Part shown: one piece after another, positions 25,382-34,844 of the stretch
How the letters are laid out: each line of letters starts with the position of its first letter
How positions within the stretch are numbered: position 1 is the stretch's first letter
Made by a program: the position numbers and the translations under genes
Source of the DNA: a virus
Virus record (IMG/VR): IMGVR_UViG_3300013111_000141
Location: 32,761-96,760 of that record
Length of the DNA stretch: 64,000 nt
Strand: one strand, 5' to 3'
The notes under the pieces: generated by a model
Told to the model about the DNA's origin: nothing
What the model saw: the letters and a program-made list of their open reading frames with translations, nothing else
Databases searched by the model: none

Positions 25382-26595
25382 TTCTCCCAACCTTTTATTA
25401 TATCTTTTGAAAAATTATTTGCTGAAAATTCCATTCGGTTTACCAATTTAACAGCATTATCATCACGATCAATTGCAACAAATCCCTCTGAACCAGATAC
25501 TTTAAATCCATTCTTAGTTCTTACAAAGGTGGATATATCAGACACACTCTCCATTTTATCTATTAAAATCTCTTTAGCATCAACTAAATGATTTTGTAAT
25601 TCAAACATCAATCTTAAATTCTTTTTATTAGAATCCGAAAAAAAACTTAAAACATCTTCTCTTGATTTAGACTTTTTAGCTTTACCTTTATCCGACTTCA
25701 ATTTGTCAATATCTTTTTGATACTTATCTGAAATATATTTAATAAGTTCATCTGTATGTTTTCTAGTATTTGTAATCTTCTCTTGTGACCTAACTTTAGT
25801 ATTATTAAACGTATTAATCAACTGATTAATAACTGAATTGGTAGAAACATCATTTAATGTTGTTGCAGATATTTTTCTAAATATCTTACCAGCATCAGAT
25901 AAATGTGATGTAACTATATCAGTCTCAGATTTAGTCATAGTAGCAGTACCAGACAAATCAGTAAGATCAGCAGTTCTCATCCATACACTTGAAGTCTTTT
26001 TAAAATCACGAATACTAATATTAAATGATGCAGACATATTCTCAAAAGAATCACCAGTATATTTTGTATGCCAAACAACTCCTATCTTTGATTGTAATAT
26101 AGAACCAGCCTGTGATGTTGGTACAGCGTATACTATCGTATTAGGATGAAAGGTAACATAAGACTCACCATCAATTGTTTCATTCTTAAGATCAGAATTA
26201 GTATACATAATATCACCTTGCACGACACCCTTAATACCAAGTTTCTTTAATTCAGTATATGCAATCTTTAACTTACTAGACAAATCACCAGAAGTATCAT
26301 CATCTATATCACTATGTGACTTGTATACTTTTGGATTCTTATTAAATATACCCTTCTTCGCAACAAAAAACTGTCCATCTGTCGGGTCAATACCAGCAAA
26401 CACAGCAGGTGCGCCATCCCACTTAACAGTCACTGAATGTGAAGTATTAGAATTACCAGACAACATATCTCTCAATGACCTTAAAGCGTTAATGGCACCA
26501 CGTGTACCATTAACGCCACCATCAAGGACAAGATCCTCAATATGAGTCATATGAGTATTTTTAGCTTCTGTTACATATTCTTGAAATGTTAACAT
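25378..26595 (-). CDS. Ligase-like nucleotidyltransferase with capsid-targeting-like N-terminus
   Basis: 405 residues. The pattern of covalent nucleotidyltransferases (DNA/RNA ligases) is visible: motif I VKWDGAP (Lys about residue 58), motif III-like GVVQGDIMYT, motif IV SEGFVAID and motif V VKLVNR. A long Lys-rich helical segment lies between motifs III and IV, an unusual insertion. The N-terminus MLTFQEYVTE-AKN resembles the T4 capsid-targeting peptide with a gp21 cleavage site. A TATAAATA late promoter lies 27 nt upstream. Likely a late, head-internal protein; ligase activity is inferred from motifs only. Confidence 0.7.
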   Translation of the reverse strand: MLTFQEYVTEAKNTHMTHIEDLVLDGGVNGTRGAINALRSLRDMLSGNSNTSHSVTVKWDGAPAVFAGIDPTDGQFFVAKKGIFNKNPKVYKSHSDIDDDTSGDLSSKLKIAYTELKKLGIKGVVQGDIMYTNSDLKNETIDGESYVTFHPNTIVYAVPTSQAGSILQSKIGVVWHTKYTGDSFENMSASFNISIRDFKKTSSVWMRTADLTDLSGTATMTKSETDIVTSHLSDAGKIFRKISATTLNDVSTNSVINQLINTFNNTKVRSQEKITNTRKHTDELIKYISDKYQKDIDKLKSDKGKAKKSKSREDVLSFFSDSNKKNLRLMFELQNHLVDAKEILIDKMESVSDISTFVRTKNGFKVSGSEGFVAIDRDDNAVKLVNRMEFSANNFSKDIIKGWEK

Positions 26596-26621
26596 ATATT
26601 ACAACTCTAATTGTAAAATTA

Positions 26622-26629
26622 TATTTATA
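26622..26629 (-). promoter_or_regulatory. T4-type late promoter (TATAAATA)
   Basis: An exact TATAAATA box on the minus strand, about 27 nt before the ligase-like gene and just after isocitrate lyase. It is the same box seen before capsid and tail genes. Confidence 0.75.
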
Positions 26630-26632
26630 ATA

Positions 26633-27910
26633 TTAAAACTGTTCCTCTTCAGTAGAACCGTCCATAGCAGTAACAGATGATTTACCACCTTGTATAACAT
26701 TTGTAACAGAATCAAAATAACCAGCACCAACTTCCTCTTGATGCCTTGCAAATGTATATCCATCTTTAACCGAAGCAAACTCAGGTTCTTGGACACCCTC
26801 CACATAAGCAGTCATACCACGTTCAACATAATCCTTTGACAACTCAAACATAGAATGCCACATATCATGAATACCAGCCAACGTAATAAATTGCCATTTG
26901 AACCCCATCTCCCCCAATTTTTGTTGATAGTGTCTTATTTCTTCGTCACTTAAATTCTTCTTCCAGTTGAATGACGGAGAGCAATTATACGCCAACAATT
27001 TTCCAGGGTACTGTTGATGGATTGCCGTAGCGAACTTCTGTGCCTCTTCTAAGTTCGGGACCGCAGTTTCGCACCATAACATATCAGCATACGCCGCATA
27101 AGATAATCCCCTTGATATCGCCTGATCTATTCCGCAGTTAACTCGGAAAAACCCTTCCTCAGTTCTCTCCCCTGTGACGAATTCCTTGTCACGGACATCA
27201 ATATCAGATGTTAACAAAGTTGCTGCATTAGCGTCGGTTCTTGCGATAATAACGATAGGCACTCCCATAACATCAGATGCCAATCTGGCAGAAATTAATT
27301 TCTGAATCGCCTCTTGTGTTGGTACTAACACCTTACCACCCATATGTCCACATTTCTTAGCAGATGATAATTGATCTTCTAAATGAATACCCGATACACC
27401 ACACTCTATCATAGATTTAGTCAACTCATAAGAATTCAACACCCCGCCAAACCCAGCCTCAGCATCAGCGATAATTGGAGCAAAGTAATCAATATCATTT
27501 CTTCCCTTATTCCATTGAATTTCATCTGCTCTACGGAATGTATTATTAATACGTCTTACCATCATTGGTACTGAATTATATGCATATAATGATTGATCTG
27601 GATACATTGTTTCTGACGAATTACCATCAGCAGCAACTTGCCAACCTGATAAATATATAACCTTAATACCAGCCTTAACTTGTTGCATAGCCTGTCCAGC
27701 AGTTATAGCCCCCATAGAATTAACATATCCATCTTCGTTAATCAATTTCCAAAGTTTTTTAGAACCCACGGTAGACACTGTATATTCTTCATCAAACGAA
27801 CCGCTTAACCTAATAACATCTTCTGCCGAATAATCACGTTTGACATTCAACCAACGTTCATTCTCACTCCAATCTTTCTCTAAAGTTCGTACTCTACCCA
27901 ATTGTTCCAT
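26633..27910 (-). CDS. aceA: Isocitrate lyase
   Basis: Splits isocitrate into glyoxylate and succinate, the first step of the glyoxylate shunt that allows growth on acetyl-CoA. The active-site signature KKCGHMGGK is intact. So are [10 protein letters not shown], DADAxGFGG-type metal residues ([10 protein letters not shown]), NCSPSFNW and the C-terminal lid ending GSTEEEQF. At 425 aa it is full length and close to the E. coli-type enzyme. The middle of the gene is visibly richer in G and C than its neighbours, suggesting later acquisition. No malate synthase is in the window. It complements the beta-oxidation genes at 2.2-5.5 kb. Confidence 0.97.
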   Translation of the reverse strand: MEQLGRVRTLEKDWSENERWLNVKRDYSAEDVIRLSGSFDEEYTVSTVGSKKLWKLINEDGYVNSMGAITAGQAMQQVKAGIKVIYLSGWQVAADGNSSETMYPDQSLYAYNSVPMMVRRINNTFRRADEIQWNKGRNDIDYFAPIIADAEAGFGGVLNSYELTKSMIECGVSGIHLEDQLSSAKKCGHMGGKVLVPTQEAIQKLISARLASDVMGVPIVIIARTDANAATLLTSDIDVRDKEFVTGERTEEGFFRVNCGIDQAISRGLSYAAYADMLWCETAVPNLEEAQKFATAIHQQYPGKLLAYNCSPSFNWKKNLSDEEIRHYQQKLGEMGFKWQFITLAGIHDMWHSMFELSKDYVERGMTAYVEGVQEPEFASVKDGYTFARHQEEVGAGYFDSVTNVIQGGKSSVTAMDGSTEEEQF

Positions 27911-27931
27911 AAATAAATCATCCTATTTTAA

Positions 27932-29695
27932 TTAACCTTCACAACTACTGCAACCATCCTGACTAACAAACTCACCCCTTACACCTGTTAACAAATCTTG
28001 TCCAGATGGGGTTTCTGTATAATCAGTCATAGTATTCTGTTCTATCTTCTCCGATAATATTTCTGTACGATTCGATGTTTCTGTTCTTAAATAATATAAC
28101 GACTTATTACCCAATTTCCAAGCATTATAATGGACTTCATGTAAATATTTCTTATCAACTCCGGCGGGGAAAAACACATTAAGTGATTGTGATTGACAAA
28201 TATATTTTGCACGTTGTCCCCCCAATCTAACAATATCATTTTGATCTATTTCTATTGCAGTCTTAAATACTTCTTTTTCATGATCAGATAAAAATGATAA
28301 ATGTTGAACAGAACCATTATTAGAAATGATAGAATTCCATACATATTCAGTATCATGTCCATACCCCTTAAGTACCTTTTCTATGTATTTATTTTTAATT
28401 AAATGACTACCAACTCTAGTCCTATGAACAAATGCATTAGCCTTAATAGGTTCAATTGATGGAGATGTTGCGGCAATACTTGAACTATTAGCATTTGGAG
28501 CGATTGCTAATAAATTGGCATTCCTACGGCCAGTACCTATCATATCTGGACATTCACCACGTTCTTCCCCTAGTATCAATGATTGTTTAACAGCCTCAGA
28601 TTTAATATATGAAAAAATTTCTTCATTATATTCTGCAGCAGTCTGACTACCAAACGGAACAGACTTACTCATTAAAAAATTATGCCAACCCATTGTACCA
28701 ACACCAATAGATCGTTCCTGACTAGCAGAAAAACTAGCCTTTGATATTTCATTTGGGGCATGTTCTATAAAATAAGTTAATACGTTATCTAAAAATGTAA
28801 TTAAATCCGCAACTAACTTACTACCTTTCCACTCATCATAAGTTTCAAGATTCAACGAACTTAAACAACAGACAGCTGTGCGTTCTTCATTAGTCGGCAA
28901 TGTGATTTCACAACAAAGATTAGAACCTCTTGAAAACAATCCTTTATCCTTTTGTGTTTGTGGATATGCATCATTTGCTTTATCAATAAAATATATGTAT
29001 GGTTCACCTGTACGATATCGTGTTTCTAATAAAGTTTCCCATAACTCCCTAGCCATAACAGTATCAGTTGATTCACCTGTTTTTGGATCAATCAATTCCC
29101 AGACTAAATCTTGTTCAACTGACTCCATAAAACTATCAGGTACATTAACACCATGATGTAGATTAAGACACTTCCTATTAACATCACCAGTAGGTATTCT
29201 AAGTGACATAAATTCCATAATATCAGGGTGAGATATATCTAAATAAGAAGCATAAGACCCCTTTCGTGTTATACCCTGTTTATATGCAGTCATATCGGCA
29301 TCTACAGTATGTAAAAATGGAATAGGACCAGGTGCTATATCTGAAACAGAACGAACATCTGACCAATGTCCACCAACACCACCCCCCTTAACTGACAACC
29401 ACCGTAATTCAGATGTATGATCTATTAATCCATCCAATGTATCTGGTACATATCCTAAAAAACATGATATTGGTAATCCTCTTACATGTTCTTCCTTTTC
29501 TGGAGCATTTGATAAAACAGGAGATGAAAACATAAACCAATTCTTATCTATATATGAATATATTCTAGTTGCTAACTTTTCATCATTAAAACTAAATGCA
29601 TTTGAAGTCCTCTTAAATGCTTCCTCTGGGGTATCTTCATACTCCCTCATATAATAATCACGTAATAATTTCAACCCCTGTTCACTTATATTCAT
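27932..29695 (-). CDS. nrdA: Ribonucleotide reductase class I alpha subunit
   Basis: Reduces ribonucleoside diphosphates to deoxynucleotides with NrdB. Catalytic residues are present: Cys78 and Cys276 (redox pair), Asn259/Cys261/Glu263 in SNLCCEI, and the C-terminal shuttle pair CSSC at 582-585. The N-terminus begins directly at the catalytic barrel with no ATP-cone, so the usual dATP off-switch is absent. At 587 aa it is shorter than E. coli NrdA (761). It lies next to aceA, away from nrdB. Confidence 0.95.
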   Translation of the reverse strand: MNISEQGLKLLRDYYMREYEDTPEEAFKRTSNAFSFNDEKLATRIYSYIDKNWFMFSSPVLSNAPEKEEHVRGLPISCFLGYVPDTLDGLIDHTSELRWLSVKGGGVGGHWSDVRSVSDIAPGPIPFLHTVDADMTAYKQGITRKGSYASYLDISHPDIMEFMSLRIPTGDVNRKCLNLHHGVNVPDSFMESVEQDLVWELIDPKTGESTDTVMARELWETLLETRYRTGEPYIYFIDKANDAYPQTQKDKGLFSRGSNLCCEITLPTNEERTAVCCLSSLNLETYDEWKGSKLVADLITFLDNVLTYFIEHAPNEISKASFSASQERSIGVGTMGWHNFLMSKSVPFGSQTAAEYNEEIFSYIKSEAVKQSLILGEERGECPDMIGTGRRNANLLAIAPNANSSSIAATSPSIEPIKANAFVHRTRVGSHLIKNKYIEKVLKGYGHDTEYVWNSIISNNGSVQHLSFLSDHEKEVFKTAIEIDQNDIVRLGGQRAKYICQSQSLNVFFPAGVDKKYLHEVHYNAWKLGNKSLYYLRTETSNRTEILSEKIEQNTMTDYTETPSGQDLLTGVRGEFVSQDGCSSCEG

Positions 29696-29704
29696 ATATC
29701 ATTC

Positions 29705-29860
29705 CTATTTTCGTATTTCGTTATAATCATTATCCATGGCATCCCACAAGACTTCATCTTTAACTTGATGTTCCGCATTATCATATTCCAAATCCTTTAT
29801 CTTATGTTTTAATTCGTCATTCTCTTTTTTTAAAAAGTCAAGTTCATCTCTAATTTCCAT
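29705..29860 (-). CDS. Small coiled-coil protein, 51 aa
   Basis: A short frame from ATG 29860 with a GGAGAG ribosome site. The first 30 residues form a strong heptad coiled coil (ELDFLKKENDELKHKIKDLE). It fits exactly between primase and nrdA. Probably a dimeric adaptor; function unknown. Confidence 0.6.
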   Translation of the reverse strand: MEIRDELDFLKKENDELKHKIKDLEYDNAEHQVKDEVLWDAMDNDYNEIRK

Positions 29861-29869
29861 AAATCTCTC

Positions 29870-30889
29870 CTAACATCGTTTCCATTGATTAAGACACGCC
29901 TTCGCCGATAATCCATATTTTATGTTATTACGTATTAATGTTTGTAATTTATCCTCCGTATATCCATTAACTACCATATCGTTAATATCTTTTTCTTTAA
30001 CATCTTCAGGCCATATAAATATCCCATATGAGTTATCAACGACATTCTGCATTTTTTTTACTATTTGACTATTTCTAGGTTCATTATCATATATAAAAAC
30101 TACATCCTTAAATTTTTTAAAATACTCTAAATCACAATCACTTCCAGCCATTGCAACCGAATTATCAATAAATAATGAATCTAATGGACCCTCTAATACA
30201 TATACCGTATTATCCTTTTTAACATTGTCCAATCCATATAACTTCAAAACATCATCTTTTATTTTTATAGTTATATACCTAATAGATGAATCATTAATTG
30301 TCCTACCTTGTATTGCAACTAAATTATATTTATCATCAAAAAATGGTATCACAATTCTAGGATCATTCTTAATTAAATTATAAGAATGATTTGGTAATAT
30401 AGATTTAACCAAAAGTTCAAAATCATCAGAATAATATAACAAATCTAATTTAGTAATCTTTCTATTCTTTATATACTGTAATGCTATATGTCCTTCTTCT
30501 AGTTCAGACAATTTAATAACATTATCATAATCAAAACGTCTTCTTTTCCTATTATAAGAAAAATTCATATTATATTCAGGGTCATCGGATTTCTTTACCT
30601 TATCCGATAAACTCTTACCATACTTCCACAATTCCATAACATATTCATCATACAAAGGTTTATCAATCATCTTAATAAAATTCTTAAAATTCATTGATGC
30701 ACCACAATTATGACACATATAAAAATAATTATTCTTTTTTAAATATAAAAACCCTCTAGATTTTGTTTTATTTTTCTTAGAGTCACCACATAATGGACAT
30801 CTAAAATTGTACAAATTATCCTTTTTCTTCACAAACATATCAAACTTATAAGACATTCTCATAATATAAGAATTATCTATATAACTCAT
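29870..30889 (-). CDS. 61: DNA primase (T4 gp61 type)
   Basis: Synthesises RNA primers for lagging-strand replication with helicase gp41. The N-terminal zinc-binding domain has CPLCGD and CHNCG. The TOPRIM region shows VYVLEGPLDSLF with the acidic residue and VFIYDNEPRNSQI with the DxE-type pair. The length, 339 aa, matches T4 gp61 (342). It follows the helicase block as in other T4-likes, separated by accessory genes. Confidence 0.9.
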   Translation of the reverse strand: MSYIDNSYIMRMSYKFDMFVKKKDNLYNFRCPLCGDSKKNKTKSRGFLYLKKNNYFYMCHNCGASMNFKNFIKMIDKPLYDEYVMELWKYGKSLSDKVKKSDDPEYNMNFSYNRKRRRFDYDNVIKLSELEEGHIALQYIKNRKITKLDLLYYSDDFELLVKSILPNHSYNLIKNDPRIVIPFFDDKYNLVAIQGRTINDSSIRYITIKIKDDVLKLYGLDNVKKDNTVYVLEGPLDSLFIDNSVAMAGSDCDLEYFKKFKDVVFIYDNEPRNSQIVKKMQNVVDNSYGIFIWPEDVKEKDINDMVVNGYTEDKLQTLIRNNIKYGLSAKACLNQWKRC

Positions 30890-30917
30890 ATCACCACCTC
30901 ACATCATATTAAATAAA

Positions 30918-31586
30918 TTACACCTCATTATGTCTATATAATATCATCATATTACCATAAGTATCATCCTGAATCACAACATTCTTTTTTGGGTTATTTT
31001 TAATATACTTCCTAACATCCTTTGACTCTTCTGACGACATATAATTCTTCCATCTCGCATACTTCTTCTTACCTTTCATCAAATTGACATATGTATCAAA
31101 TTTTACAGGATATACTGCAAACCCACCAAATTTAAATGGGGGAGTTTTCCCCAACCCTGCAAAATTACTAGTCTCTCCAGATGATCCAATAGGTCCAATA
31201 GCATTTGCAAAATTCTCATCAATACATTTCTTTTCACAATTATCAAATTCCATAACATTAACATACTCAATCAAACAACCTTTAAGTATCCTTTGACTTT
31301 CATCCGACAACTCACTCTCACGAATTAATGCAAAAGCAGCAACATATGATGCTATTTGACTACCACCACCCGGAATTTTAGACAATATACGTTTTATATT
31401 AAATACCAATCTATGAAGAAGTGTATATGACTCCTTTTCCTTTTTGGTCTTTAAAGTTTTACTAGTCCTCAAATTTTTACCATTCTTATCAATAATACCA
31501 TGTTTATAAGCTTCTTGTTTATGCCATGGTGTAGTCAAAATTCTCAAAAACTTATATGATATATAACCATCTATCATTGCCGACAT
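30918..31586 (-). CDS. Conserved phage protein, 222 aa
   Basis: No domain assigned. The N-terminal part (KFLRILTTPWHKQEAYKHGI then LHRLVFNIKRILSKIPGGGSQIASYVAAFALIRE) is of a type I associate with conserved proteins of T4-like marine phages. A Gly-rich central stretch (GPIGSSGETSNFAGLG) and a basic C-terminus follow. It overlaps the next gene by one nucleotide. It may be a structural or packaging accessory; function unknown. Confidence 0.55.
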   Translation of the reverse strand: MSAMIDGYISYKFLRILTTPWHKQEAYKHGIIDKNGKNLRTSKTLKTKKEKESYTLLHRLVFNIKRILSKIPGGGSQIASYVAAFALIRESELSDESQRILKGCLIEYVNVMEFDNCEKKCIDENFANAIGPIGSSGETSNFAGLGKTPPFKFGGFAVYPVKFDTYVNLMKGKKKYARWKNYMSSEESKDVRKYIKNNPKKNVVIQDDTYGNMMILYRHNEV

Positions 31587-31966
31587 TATATCTCCTTTAA
31601 CTTTGTATATATATATGGGTCAGCATTAATAGTTTTTATATTAACACCATCCACATCAACCCTTGTGGGCAACCTGTCTATAAATAATAAAAATGTTTTC
31701 AAAATATAATGATATTCCCCATCAATCTTAAAAAACAATAATCTAGTACACGGTTCGCCATCTAAAACATTATACAATACTATTAAATGATTCAATATTA
31801 ATCTCTCTTTAAGAATACCACGATTATGATACCTATAAAATAATCGTTTAATATACTCAAATCGTTTCATATCATCCGTAAACTCTTCCAACGTATGACA
31901 ATTATAATTAACATACGACCTCATCTGATATATAACTATATTTTTATCATTTAAAATTTCAAACAT
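31586..31966 (-). CDS. Conserved T4-like protein, 126 aa
   Basis: A soluble protein with the pattern CHTLEEFTDDMKRFEYIKRLF, then LKERLILNHLIVLYNVL and TRLLFFKIDGEY. I recognise it as a family of unknown function (DUF7207-like) recurrent in T4-type phages. It overlaps its neighbour by one nucleotide. Function unknown. Confidence 0.65.
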   Translation of the reverse strand: MFEILNDKNIVIYQMRSYVNYNCHTLEEFTDDMKRFEYIKRLFYRYHNRGILKERLILNHLIVLYNVLDGEPCTRLLFFKIDGEYHYILKTFLLFIDRLPTRVDVDGVNIKTINADPYIYTKLKEI

Positions 31967-31989
31967 ACATTAAACTATTAAATAATATT

Positions 31990-32190
31990 TCAATCTTTTT
32001 TAACTGTTTTTTTAGAGGGTTTAGGTTTTTTCTTTACTTTTTCTACAGTCTCAACAACTTTCTCTGTATTAACAAGATCTAATAATCCTTTACGAGAAAT
32101 TAATAATTCATTAGTTCTGGGGTGTCTCCAACCCTCATTACTAGGTACTGCATCCGAACACCACTTTGGTGGATCTATTTTAACTGACAT
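31990..32190 (-). CDS. Small basic-tailed protein, 66 aa
   Basis: The N-terminal segment (PPKWCSDAVPSNEGWRHPRTNELLISRKGL) is a compact module found in T4-like phages, and the C-terminal third is Lys/Pro-rich (KKKPKPSKKTVKKD). Possibly nucleic-acid binding. It overlaps the nucleotidyltransferase gene by 11 nt. Confidence 0.5.
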   Translation of the reverse strand: MSVKIDPPKWCSDAVPSNEGWRHPRTNELLISRKGLLDLVNTEKVVETVEKVKKKPKPSKKTVKKD

Positions 32191-32947
32191 TTTTTTCTCC
32201 TATTTCTTTTAAATTTTTAAATTTAGTTGACTTTTCGTTCAAGTAACTGTTATATTTATATAACTCTTCAATAATAAAATACTCAGATATATTATCTTGT
32301 GTTGAATCTATCATATCATACGAATCCACACAATCAAAATACTCACTTAACATATCACCACCTTGCAGAAAATCAAATACATGTTCTTCCACATTCATAT
32401 TTTTTCTAATGGTATCAAATAATAATTTACCATCCTTAAAGTTTGACGGTAATCCTTTTTTAAAATTATCATAATCATTAGAAACTGCGGCAACTCTCAT
32501 CTTCGAAGCTGACATACCAATCACTCCATCCGAATCCGGATCACGTTTTCCAGCAGATTTCACTTCAATACTTGTAAAATTATAATACCCATGTCTAGAC
32601 TTAATATCATTATACTTATCCATTAACATTTTAAATTCATTAACACGGTCAGAACCAACAACCATAACAACATTATTAAAACCATCATCATATAATTTAA
32701 CTAAAATATCAAAAACATTACGTATATTATCATCATTAATAATACTTTTAGAATGTTTTGGAAACATTTTCTTTATAAATTTAACCTTATCTTTCAATGA
32801 AAGTGGGTTTTTCTTAGAATCATGACTCTTTGATAAATACATTCTATATTCACCAGAAGACACAGACGCCAACGCATCTAATAATTTACCGTGTCCTGTT
32901 GTTGGTGGATTCAATCTACCAAATGAAAAGGTAATTTCTTTACTCAT
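32180..32947 (-). CDS. Cytidylyltransferase-like / NMN adenylyltransferase-like protein
   Basis: The HxGH nucleotidyltransferase fold is visible as FSFGRLNPPTTGHGKLL (TxGH variant), with a VVGSDRVNEF segment and GMSASKMRVAA, which corresponds to the ISSTxxR motif. Such enzymes attach AMP or CMP to small molecules, for example NMN to NAD. The C-terminal 90 residues are an unassigned helical extension. Start ATG 32947 is chosen over a TTG five codons upstream. A role in NAD or cofactor metabolism is inference. Confidence 0.7.
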   Translation of the reverse strand: MSKEITFSFGRLNPPTTGHGKLLDALASVSSGEYRMYLSKSHDSKKNPLSLKDKVKFIKKMFPKHSKSIINDDNIRNVFDILVKLYDDGFNNVVMVVGSDRVNEFKMLMDKYNDIKSRHGYYNFTSIEVKSAGKRDPDSDGVIGMSASKMRVAAVSNDYDNFKKGLPSNFKDGKLLFDTIRKNMNVEEHVFDFLQGGDMLSEYFDCVDSYDMIDSTQDNISEYFIIEELYKYNSYLNEKSTKFKNLKEIGEKNVS

Positions 32948-33359
32948 TATCGCTATCCCCACCAGTTAATAACAATATATCGTCAATCTGTTTTTTTATT
33001 ATTACTTCACGATTTGGCCAATAAATATAATCTTTATCATCATTCTTCATTAAATTATATAATAAAGGCATAATCATACGTTCAACTTGCAATAGTTTAT
33101 CCTCTACCACTTCTTTACTTATATCCATACTACTAGATTTATCTTCATACAATTGTTTTGTAGATAATAATTCACGCAATACATCATTTTGTTTCTCCAG
33201 AAAAACATCCATCTTCTCTAATACATGTTTTACTTCCACATTAGTAGTATCTATCTTTTTTGAAACTTCATCATTTGTTGATTTTATACTAACCAATTCT
33301 TCTTCATCTACTGCTGTAAATCCGAAATCTATCTCATCATATTTATATTCATTAACCAT
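32940..33359 (-). CDS. Hypothetical coiled-coil protein, 139 aa
   Basis: An acidic N-terminus is followed by a long predicted coiled coil (about residues 25-95, VLEKMDVFLEKQNDVLRELL). No recognised domain. It overlaps the nucleotidyltransferase gene by 8 nt, so the two are co-translated. Confidence 0.55.
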   Translation of the reverse strand: MVNEYKYDEIDFGFTAVDEEELVSIKSTNDEVSKKIDTTNVEVKHVLEKMDVFLEKQNDVLRELLSTKQLYEDKSSSMDISKEVVEDKLLQVERMIMPLLYNLMKNDDKDYIYWPNREVIIKKQIDDILLLTGGDSDNE

Positions 33360-33367
33360 GTTAATTC

Positions 33368-33679
33368 CTACTTATTAAATATATATTTATCTTTTTCATG
33401 ATATAGTTCTTCCATAAGTCCATCTACAATAATTTCTACATTCTCAATATTACTAGATTCTATAGTCTCAGACCTACAAGTGAACCATCTTTTTAATTCA
33501 TTTAATATTGTTTTTTCTAAAGAAAAAATATCTTTCTTTTCAATATCAAGTTCATAAATTTTATAATAACTCAAGGTTGGATCACTAGTTCTATATGACT
33601 TAATCCGTTGGTCTGTGTTCTTTGTGATACCAACCTTGACTCTACTATCATGTATCTTTATTATATAATAGTAATACAT
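33368..33679 (-). CDS. GIY-YIG-like protein (T5orf172/MUG113 type)
   Basis: 103 residues. YYIIKIHDSRVKVGITKNTDQRIKSY matches the small GIY-YIG variant seen in T5orf172-type proteins, with a Glu in FSLEKTILNELKRWF as the likely catalytic acid. It could be a nuclease. It overlaps the SNase-like gene by one nucleotide. Confidence 0.65.
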   Translation of the reverse strand: MYYYYIIKIHDSRVKVGITKNTDQRIKSYRTSDPTLSYYKIYELDIEKKDIFSLEKTILNELKRWFTCRSETIESSNIENVEIIVDGLMEELYHEKDKYIFNK

Positions 33680-34101
33680 TACTCCAATCTACTTTCAATA
33701 AACATCTTTCGATTACGTTGCAACATATCCCACTTTTCATCCGTTTCCATCTTCGATCCACCATCATATGGCACGGCAAATCCTTCCATAACAAGAGTAT
33801 CATTAATACTTCTATCATCAGATTCTGTTATAAACAACTCACCTAGTACTCTACCATACTTACCAACACCATGAGATTTTATAATAAACTCACCATCGTT
33901 CTCATCTATTATCTCATATAAACGATGTTTGGCAGCTATCCCCAATTCCTTTTCTTCAAGAAACTTAGTCCTTGACTCTGCCGTATCAATAAACATTAAT
34001 CTAATTCGTTTTGTAACTGATACATCAAATCCTAAATCAATATAAGCATCTAATGTATCACCGTCAACAATGCGTTTTAAAATGGCATTATAGGTATACA
34101 C
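33679..34101 (-). CDS. Staphylococcal-nuclease-like (thermonuclease) protein
   Basis: An OB-fold Ca-dependent nuclease. The signature residues are present: RIVDGDTL with the metal-binding Asp, RIRLMFIDTAESR (Arg and Asp near the active site), and GVGKYGRVLGEL with the second catalytic Arg. There is no signal peptide (140 aa), so it is likely to act on nucleic acid inside the cell. Confidence 0.88.
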   Translation of the reverse strand: MYTYNAILKRIVDGDTLDAYIDLGFDVSVTKRIRLMFIDTAESRTKFLEEKELGIAAKHRLYEIIDENDGEFIIKSHGVGKYGRVLGELFITESDDRSINDTLVMEGFAVPYDGGSKMETDEKWDMLQRNRKMFIESRLE

Positions 34102-34844
34102 TATTCTTTCTCAGACGTTTCATCAACTTCTTCAATAGAACCATCTAAATAATGCATATATGTACCCATAATATATTTATCATTGGATTTAGGTTGTTCT
34201 CCTAAATGCGGGTGTGTCCAAAATGGAGGAAATATAGCAATACTCCCTTTTTTAGCAGGTATAGTAATGCCATATTCAGGGAACACCGTTTGTCCACCTT
34301 CTTCAACATCATTTAAATATAACAATATAACCAAAAACCTTCTTGCAGATGCATGGTCACCAACGTCAACATGATAATTAAAAAAATGATTTTCTTTATG
34401 TTCATACTTCTTTATACGAATTTCCTCACACGCAGCATTAGATGGAAAAAATGATATGTTATAAAATCTACGATAACTCTCAATATAATCATAAATTTTA
34501 TGCATAAATTCAACCGATAATTTAGACGAGTCAGTAGTCGGTTTAGACCCCTTAACCAGTTCTTCATCAAATAAATTAACTTCTTTAAAACATCTATAAT
34601 CCTCATGTTCGGTCAATTGTTGTCTATCTTCATTTTCATCAAAAAACTTAACAACCTTATCACACCATTCATCATCCACCGCATTTTCATATACAGTAAT
34701 AAAAGCCTTATTCATATCAGGTTCAATAACTACAAAATCATCTTTACTTTCAGTAGAATCTTCTGTTATATCTTCCAACTCAAGGGTTGGTTCAACACTT
34801 TCTTCAACTTCAACTTCAACTGTCTCTACATCCTTTTTACTCAT
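34101..34844 (-). CDS. 2-oxoglutarate/Fe(II) dioxygenase, prolyl-4-hydroxylase type
   Basis: The double-stranded beta-helix core at residues about 130-235 has the iron triad HVD (FNYHVDVG) and the distal His in FWTHPHLG. KYIMGTYMHY supplies the basic residue binding 2-oxoglutarate, and ARRFLVILLYLND is typical of P4H-like phage enzymes. The N-terminal 40 residues are highly acidic. The substrate is unknown; phage relatives are abundant in marine T4-like genomes. It overlaps the helicase 41 gene by ATGA. Confidence 0.88.
   Translation of the reverse strand: MSKKDVETVEVEVEESVEPTLELEDITEDSTESKDDFVVIEPDMNKAFITVYENAVDDEWCDKVVKFFDENEDRQQLTEHEDYRCFKEVNLFDEELVKGSKPTTDSSKLSVEFMHKIYDYIESYRRFYNISFFPSNAACEEIRIKKYEHKENHFFNYHVDVGDHASARRFLVILLYLNDVEEGGQTVFPEYGITIPAKKGSIAIFPPFWTHPHLGEQPKSNDKYIMGTYMHYLDGSIEEVDETSEKE

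Noticed and set aside
15204-33679. The two GIY-YIG-like genes as mobile homing endonucleases inside introns
   Set aside because: Neighbouring genes are intact and uninterrupted, with no intron signatures next to either gene.
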